NCBI GenBank assembly: GCA_025558095.1
Contig: JAIVFI010000012.1
Coordinates: forward strand, 248,001-312,000
Direction: 5' to 3'
Source: Hyaloraphidium curvatum
Lineage: Eukaryota > Monoblepharomycota > Hyaloraphidiomycetes > Hyaloraphidiales > Hyaloraphidiaceae
Length of the DNA stretch: 64,000 bases
The position numbers and the translations under genes were made by a program. The notes beneath the pieces are model-generated. The model did no database searches. It was given only the letters and a program-made list of their open reading frames with translations, and was not told where the DNA came from. The first letter of the stretch is position 1; each line of letters opens with the position of its first letter. Below are positions 59,310 through 64,000 of the stretch, one piece after another.

Positions 59310-61619
59310 ATGGCGCGGCCCGAGGCGTCGTCGCAGCTGCTGCTTGCGCTGCTGCTGCTGTCCGTGCTGGGGATTCTGGCCGGCGGCCTCCGCGGCGAGC
59401 CGTCGCGGCGCGTGCTCCTTCCCCTCGGCGAGCGCGGGCCGCGGTTCCGCCGTGCCGACGCGTTTCTGAACAAACTGCGCGACGACGTTGCGGCGGCGGG
59501 GGACGCGGACGACGACGGCGGCGATGGCGAAGGGGGGCCGCCCGTGGCCGCGTCGCTGGCGCCCGACGGCTCGGTGGTGCTGCGCGTCGGCGCCGGCCTG
59601 CCGCACCCGCTGTCGGCGGACGCCATTTCGCGCGCCCTGGACGCCGCCAAGGGGGAGATTGCGCGTCTGCTCGCGGGGAAGCCGGGGAACGTGGTGGTGC
59701 GGACAGAGACCAACTTTGCGTCCCAGATGGAGCTCGGCACGCCCACGCTGGAGACCGTGACCGAAGAGTGCCTGGTGTGGGTCAACGGTACGGGCATGGA
59801 AAGTGCGGAATATGTGGCCCAGGACGGCGCAGAGGGGGTGGAACCGGAAGACGGGTCCGGCTTTTGCGCGGTCTACGCGGCCCTGCGAGGTGAGGACGAG
59901 GAGGACGGCCTGCTCTACATTGGCGATTTCGAGGACGGCGCGTCCATGGAGTACGCGCCGCTGCCGGTCGCCGATCCGCCGCTGAGCATCAAGCCGGACC
60001 TGCCGTTCGGCTCGCCCTCGTGGCTGGAGCACTTCCGCGCCAAAATCCGCGAGATGTTCTTCCACGCCTTTGGCGCCTACCTGCAGCACGCCTACCCCAA
60101 GGACGAGCTGCGCCCGCTCTCGTGCGCGGGCGAGGACAACTTTGGCGGCACCCAGGCCACGCTGATCGACTCGCTCGACACCCTCGCGGTGCTCGGCGAG
60201 TGGGACCTGCTGCGCTCGTGCCTCTCGCTCGCCCGCTCGGCGAGCTTCGACGGCGACGCCGACGTCTCGGTCTTCGAAACCAACATCCGCATCCTGGGCG
60301 GCCTCCTCTCGGCGCACCTGGCCGCGCAGCGCGGCGTTCCGGGCTACTCTGGCCACCTGCTTTCCCAAGCTCACGACCTCGGCCGCCGCCTGCTCCGCGC
60401 CTTCGCCTCCAGCAGCACCGGCATGCCCTACGGCACCGTCAACCTGCGCACGGGGATCAAGCGCGGCGAGACCGAGAGCACCTGCACCGCGTGCGTGGGC
60501 ACCTACGCGCTCGAGTTTTCCTGGCTGAGCCTGCTCACGGGGGACGCCTCGTTCGAGCGGGCCTCGCGCCGCGCGGTGCGCGCGCTGGCGAGGTCGGCCA
60601 CGCCGCTGGGGCTGTACGGGGGCCACGTCAACATCACCTCGGGCGAGTGGATCCACGCCGAGGCGTCCGTGGGCGCGGATTCGGACTCGTTCTACGAGTA
60701 CCTCTTCAAGGCGCACTTTGCATTCGCGGACGAGGCCGAGTACGGTCCCATCGCCGCCGCCGCGCTGGAAGGCATCCGGACGCACCTCAAGAAGGGCGTC
60801 TGGCACTTTGACGTGCACGCCTCCAACGGGCAGACCGTCTTTCCCTGGCACCACTCGCTCGCCGCCTTCTTCCCCGGGCTCAAGGTCCTCCGCGGGGACC
60901 TCCTCGAGGCGCAGGACGAGCTCTGGTCCAGCCGCATGATCATGGACCGCTGCGGCGGCTTCCTACCCGAGCAGTTCGACCTCCGCTCCGCCTCCCCGGT
61001 CGCGGGGAGGTCGCACTACCCCCTGCGCCCCGAGTTCGCCGAGAGCGCGTGGGCGCTGCACCGCGCCACGCGCGACCCGTGGCTGCTGGACTGGGCCGCG
61101 CGGTTCGCGGCGGACCTGGACACGCGGACTAGGGTGGGCTGCGGGTTCGCGGGGCTCGCGGACGTCGGCACGGGGGAGCTGGCGGACAGGATGGACAGCT
61201 TCCTGCTCAGCGAGACGCTCAAGTACCTCTACCTGGTCTTCGACGCGGGGAACGAGTACAACGGCCCGCCCAACGGGCGCGACTGGGTGTTCACGACCGA
61301 GGCGCACCCGCTGCCCGTGACGGACAGGCGGGGCTGGCGCGGCGGGCGGTGGGTCGGGGTGGACCGGCGCAGGCGCAAAAGGCGCGCGGGCCCGGAATCC
61401 CCGCCGCCGCCGCCCGCGCCGCCGTTCAGCGACCCGGGCACGCGCACGTTCGAGAGCCCGGCCATGGTCTCGGCGATCCACGCCGAGTCGGTGGGGGCGT
61501 ACAGGGAGCGCAGCCGCGCCGCGTGGGAGGCGGGGGTGTGTTTGTACGACGAGTGGGTGGAGGCGACGCACGGAAGGATATGGGGGCGGACGGTGGGGGG
61601 AATGAGGATCAGGGGGTGA
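59310..61619 (+). CDS. GH47 EDEM-type ER mannosidase-like protein
   Basis: 769 residues, intronless, ATG at 59310. An N-terminal anchor LLLALLLLSVLGILAGGL is followed by an about 230-residue insert rich in Glu/Asp/Gly not seen in short EDEMs, then the GH47 domain: FHAFGAYLQHAYPKDELRPL, NFGGTQATLIDSLDTLAVLG, SVFETNIRILGGLLSAH, MPYGTVNLRTG, SDSFYEYLFKAHF, HPLRPEFAESAWALHRATRD (PLRPExxES) and the Thr-containing WVFTTEAHPLPVT. EDEMs trim mannose from misfolded glycoproteins for ERAD. Divergent from the EOGT-like gene with 140 bp between starts. A Pro/Arg-rich stretch precedes the C-terminus; catalytic acids appear present. The unusual long N-terminal region is real open frame with matching codon use. 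Confidence 0.9.
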   Translation: MARPEASSQLLLALLLLSVLGILAGGLRGEPSRRVLLPLGERGPRFRRADAFLNKLRDDVAAAGDADDDGGDGEGGPPVAASLAPDGSVVLRVGAGLPHPLSADAISRALDAAKGEIARLLAGKPGNVVVRTETNFASQMELGTPTLETVTEECLVWVNGTGMESAEYVAQDGAEGVEPEDGSGFCAVYAALRGEDEEDGLLYIGDFEDGASMEYAPLPVADPPLSIKPDLPFGSPSWLEHFRAKIREMFFHAFGAYLQHAYPKDELRPLSCAGEDNFGGTQATLIDSLDTLAVLGEWDLLRSCLSLARSASFDGDADVSVFETNIRILGGLLSAHLAAQRGVPGYSGHLLSQAHDLGRRLLRAFASSSTGMPYGTVNLRTGIKRGETESTCTACVGTYALEFSWLSLLTGDASFERASRRAVRALARSATPLGLYGGHVNITSGEWIHAEASVGADSDSFYEYLFKAHFAFADEAEYGPIAAAALEGIRTHLKKGVWHFDVHASNGQTVFPWHHSLAAFFPGLKVLRGDLLEAQDELWSSRMIMDRCGGFLPEQFDLRSASPVAGRSHYPLRPEFAESAWALHRATRDPWLLDWAARFAADLDTRTRVGCGFAGLADVGTGELADRMDSFLLSETLKYLYLVFDAGNEYNGPPNGRDWVFTTEAHPLPVTDRRGWRGGRWVGVDRRRRKRRAGPESPPPPPAPPFSDPGTRTFESPAMVSAIHAESVGAYRERSRAAWEAGVCLYDEWVEATHGRIWGRTVGGMRIRG

Positions 61620-61760
61620 GGCGGGGCGGGCGGTCGGGCCGAAGAGGTTGCTTGTAGGGGGAAAGCACGCCACCGTTCGGCTGATACAAGCCCGCTGACT
61701 CGGAGACGATTCCCCGCTTCTCCATGGCTTACATGGAGCAGGGGTAAGACCCACGGATAA

Positions 61761-64000
61761 TCACTCGGCCTTGGCCTCTGCCTTGGCCTCGGACCCGTTC
61801 TCCGCCTTCCGCTTCTTCTTCTTGGCTTTCTTGCCGTGCTTCCCCTTCCTGGCGACCGGCAGCGGGTGCGCCTCGGTGTTGAACACCCACTCGTCCAGCG
61901 GCAGCAGGTCGTCGTCCGCAAAGGTGAGCAGCAGGTACTTCATCGTCTCGGCGATGAAGAAGCTCTCCTGCAGGTCCACGTGCGGCAGCCCGGCGTCCGA
62001 AAAGTCCATCTCCCCCGGATCCTCCAGCTTCGCCCGCTCCTTGGTCCCGATCCGGATCCCGCCGTCGGTACTCACGTCCGACAACCCCGCGTAGCCGTCC
62101 GGGGTTGCGCACCACGTCTGGATGGCGCGCATGATCTGCCACGCCCAGTCGCGGTACCGCTGCTCGTGGGTCAGGCGCCACATGTAGAAGATGCTCTCGA
62201 CGGTCTCGGGGCGGAGGAGGTACTGCCGAGCGTACGATGAGGGGAAGGGGCGCAGATGGGGGCCGGAAAAGTCGATGACTTCCGGTCCGATGCCCGTCGC
62301 TGGCGATTGAGGACGAAATCAGCCCTTCGGAACGGCGAGCAACGGGGGAGGATGCCCACGTTGGTCCGCGTACGAATCCCGGCACGTCTTGGTGAACCCC
62401 TCCCCCCACCGGAACAGCTTCTCCTGCTCCGCCTTCCCCTTTGCGTCCTTGCCCTCCCACGTGCGCGCACCGAGCGCCAACGTCCCCCCCATGAAGCACG
62501 CCAGGTGCTCCAGCGACGAACCCCCGCCCCCTGCGGGCCCGTCGGGGAAATATGTGAGCACGCGGCCGTCCTTAGTCACGTTGCGGCCCAAGTGGGCGAC
62601 GATGGAGACGGCGGCCTCATCCCAAGCCTCGCGGAGGTGCGATTCCGAGGCGTCCTTGCCCGAGAGGAGCCACTGCTTGAGGAGGTACTCGTAGAACGAG
62701 TCGACGCCGCCCCCGATCTTGTAGTTTTCTGCGGAGGAGCGGGGATCAGAGGCAGCCGGCATTCGCACGACGGGAGCACCCACGTTCGTAAACCCACGAC
62801 GGGCTCATCCCCATCGCCGCGCTTATCCCCGGCATGATCTTGAACGGGTACAGCCCCTTGACCTTGAGCTGCTTCCTCAGCTGCATGAGCTGCGAGTTTG
62901 CCCCCTCCACCCTCGCCGAGTACTTGCGCCCCTCCTTGCCGCCCACCGCCCTCGCCAGGTACGTGAACTCGAGCTGGAACGTGCCCACCTCGGCCAGGCC
63001 GAGGCCGCCGCCCATCCACCCCAAGGGGGCCGCGGAGCCGTCGCGGAGGTTGACCTGGCCCATGGGGAGGCCGGCGCCGGACTCGGTGAAGGCGCCCGAG
63101 AGGCGGTCGGCGAGGTCGCGCGCTTTGGAGAGGAGGCCGGGGTCGGAGGTGAGGGCGTAGGCGGAGAGGAGGCCGCCGAGCTGGCGGATGGTGGTCTCGA
63201 AGAAGGAGACCAGGACGGGCTTCAAGGGCGGAATCAGCGAGGGGCAGACATGCGAGCAAAGAGGCGACCCACGGCATTGGGGTCGAAGGTGTCGACGAGT
63301 TTGCGCGCCTCCTCGTACTCGGCCTTGAGCCCGGCCAGCCAGAGCGTGTCGAGCGAGTCGATGGGCGTGTTGAGCAGCGGGTAGTTGCGCGAGTACCAGT
63401 TCCTGGGTCCCTTTTGCATCGGATACAGGTCGTCTGCGCCCTTGGCGTAGCGCATGTACGAGCCCCAGGCGTGCTTGATCATGGTGCGTGCGTAGGTGAG
63501 GTTGGCGGGGTCGCAGAGCGGGGTGTGGCAGCCCGTGGGTCCGGCGAGCTCCGGAAATTCGGAGGTGGGGTAAGGTGGGCCGCCGGCGCGGGGCTCTGTG
63601 CGCCCGGGCGCGGGGCGGGGGCCCGGAGGGGCGAAATGGGGCTGCTGCTTCGAGACCGCGGCGCCCGAGAGCCTGTCCACGATATCCTGCGCGTTCGGCA
63701 GGCCCTCGAAGATGGGCTCGGCCATCTTGATCTTGGGCGGGCCCTTGCCCTCGGCGTCTGCGCCGCCGGCCTCCTCCGCGCCGCCGGCGTGCTCGGACCC
63801 GTCTGCCTTGCCGCCGTCGCCCCCGCCGTACGCGCCGGGCTTCTTCCCCTTGCGCTCCTTCTCCGCGTTTTTCAGCTCGCTGCGGTCCTTCTTGCGGCGC
63901 GCCTCCCACTCCTTGCGCAGCGCGTCGCCCTTTCCCGGCTTTGGCGACAGGATGATGCCGTCGCGCGCGCCCCGCTCGTCGTCGCCTTTATCGGCCTTGC
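61761..64000 (-). CDS. GH47 alpha-mannosidase (partial, 5' end beyond window)
   Basis: Continuing off the right edge. Introns 63220-63272 (53 bp), 62729-62783 (55 bp) and 62300-62359 (60 bp) join four exons. The GH47 core is complete: MIKHAWGSYMRYAKGADDLY, PIDSLDTLWLAGL, VSFFETTIRQLGGLLSAYAL, LPMGQVNLRDG, VDSFYEYLLKQWLLSGKD, TGIGPEVIDF, QYLLRPETVESIFYMWRLTH and WVFNTEAHPLPV with the Ca-binding Thr. An N-terminal Lys/Glu/Asp-rich region extends to the window edge and a Lys/Ala/Glu tail ends the protein. Unlike the neighbouring EDEM-type gene, sequence blocks resemble class I ER/Golgi alpha-1,2-mannosidases. Convergent with the EDEM-type gene (141 bp gap). Confidence 0.88.

Noticed and set aside
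58893-60854. 653-residue frame opposite the EDEM-type gene
   Set aside because: No motifs; the sense strand has the full GH47 signature set.
1-64000. Bacterial chromosome or plasmid origin
   Set aside because: Dozens of spliceosomal introns, CBM1 modules, ER-retained and mitochondrial-type proteins, and no operons.
1-64000. tRNA, rRNA or CRISPR array
   Set aside because: I looked for cloverleaf B-box sequences and regularly spaced repeats and saw nothing convincing; a tRNAscan run would be decisive.

Overview
The window is eukaryotic, very GC-rich and gene-dense, and most likely comes from a fungus. The main evidence is about 54 short GT-AG introns, mostly 50-66 bp. Splicing them restores well-known proteins, and many carry a CTGAC-like branch site. 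A secreted cellulase with two fungal-type CBM1 modules and a GH45 domain points to Fungi. A DEG/ENaC-type channel, an EGF-domain protein and an EOGT-like glycosyltransferase are unusual for Dikarya, so an early-diverging, chytrid-grade fungus is my best guess (inference only; no ribosomal or mitochondrial marker is present). There is no sign of a prokaryotic replicon: no operons, CRISPR arrays or rRNA.

Layout. 0-5 kb: a VOC/glyoxalase-fold protein, a phytanoyl-CoA dioxygenase-like oxygenase, a nucleotidyltransferase-fold protein and a PC-esterase/TBL-like membrane protein. 4.9-8.7 kb: two inverted copies of an unrecognised multi-spanning membrane protein with a CPC-x4-CAGN signature, with a small single-pass membrane protein between them. 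A third, diverged copy lies at 29.5-30.9 kb. 8.8-18 kb: an F-box/LRR-like protein, a Thr/Val-rich secreted protein, a secreted beta-helix protein (GH110-like), a UbiB/ADCK kinase, a mitochondrial DUF6787-like membrane protein and S-formylglutathione hydrolase. 18-31 kb: the DEG/ENaC channel, a second Thr-rich secreted protein, a truncated Ty3/gypsy fragment, a kinase with an N-terminal signal sequence, an HSL-type esterase, a GT14 glycosyltransferase and the third CPC-x4-CAGN protein. 31-46 kb: a secreted GSDH-type propeller protein with an NPCBM-like module, a divergent paralog pair (one frameshifted), MYND, RWD/DFRP and MCT-type proteins, a small four-exon coiled-coil protein, a DUF5710-RGG protein, a beta-lactamase-type hydrolase and the CBM1-CBM1-GH45 cellulase. 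46-55 kb: a FATP-type acyl-CoA synthetase, an RBM18-like RNA-binding protein, a 4CL-type ligase, a conserved fungal membrane protein and an amphipathic-repeat protein of possible lipid-droplet type. 55-64 kb: a secreted two-EGF protein with a decayed upstream partial copy, an EOGT-like GT61 enzyme, an EDEM-type GH47 and a second GH47 that runs off the right edge.

How the genes relate. Genes alternate strands with short gaps, so there are no operons. Two neighbourhoods look functionally coherent. One is lipid activation and storage at 46-55 kb. The other is a secretory glycoprotein island at 56.5-64 kb, where an EGF substrate candidate lies next to an enzyme resembling the EGF-specific O-GlcNAc transferase and two ER mannosidase-family genes. 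Several long genes (oxidoreductase-propeller, VOC, DUF5710) are intronless and have bacterial-type domains, which suggests transfer. All intron calls are manual and come from reading frame, splice signals and family continuity.
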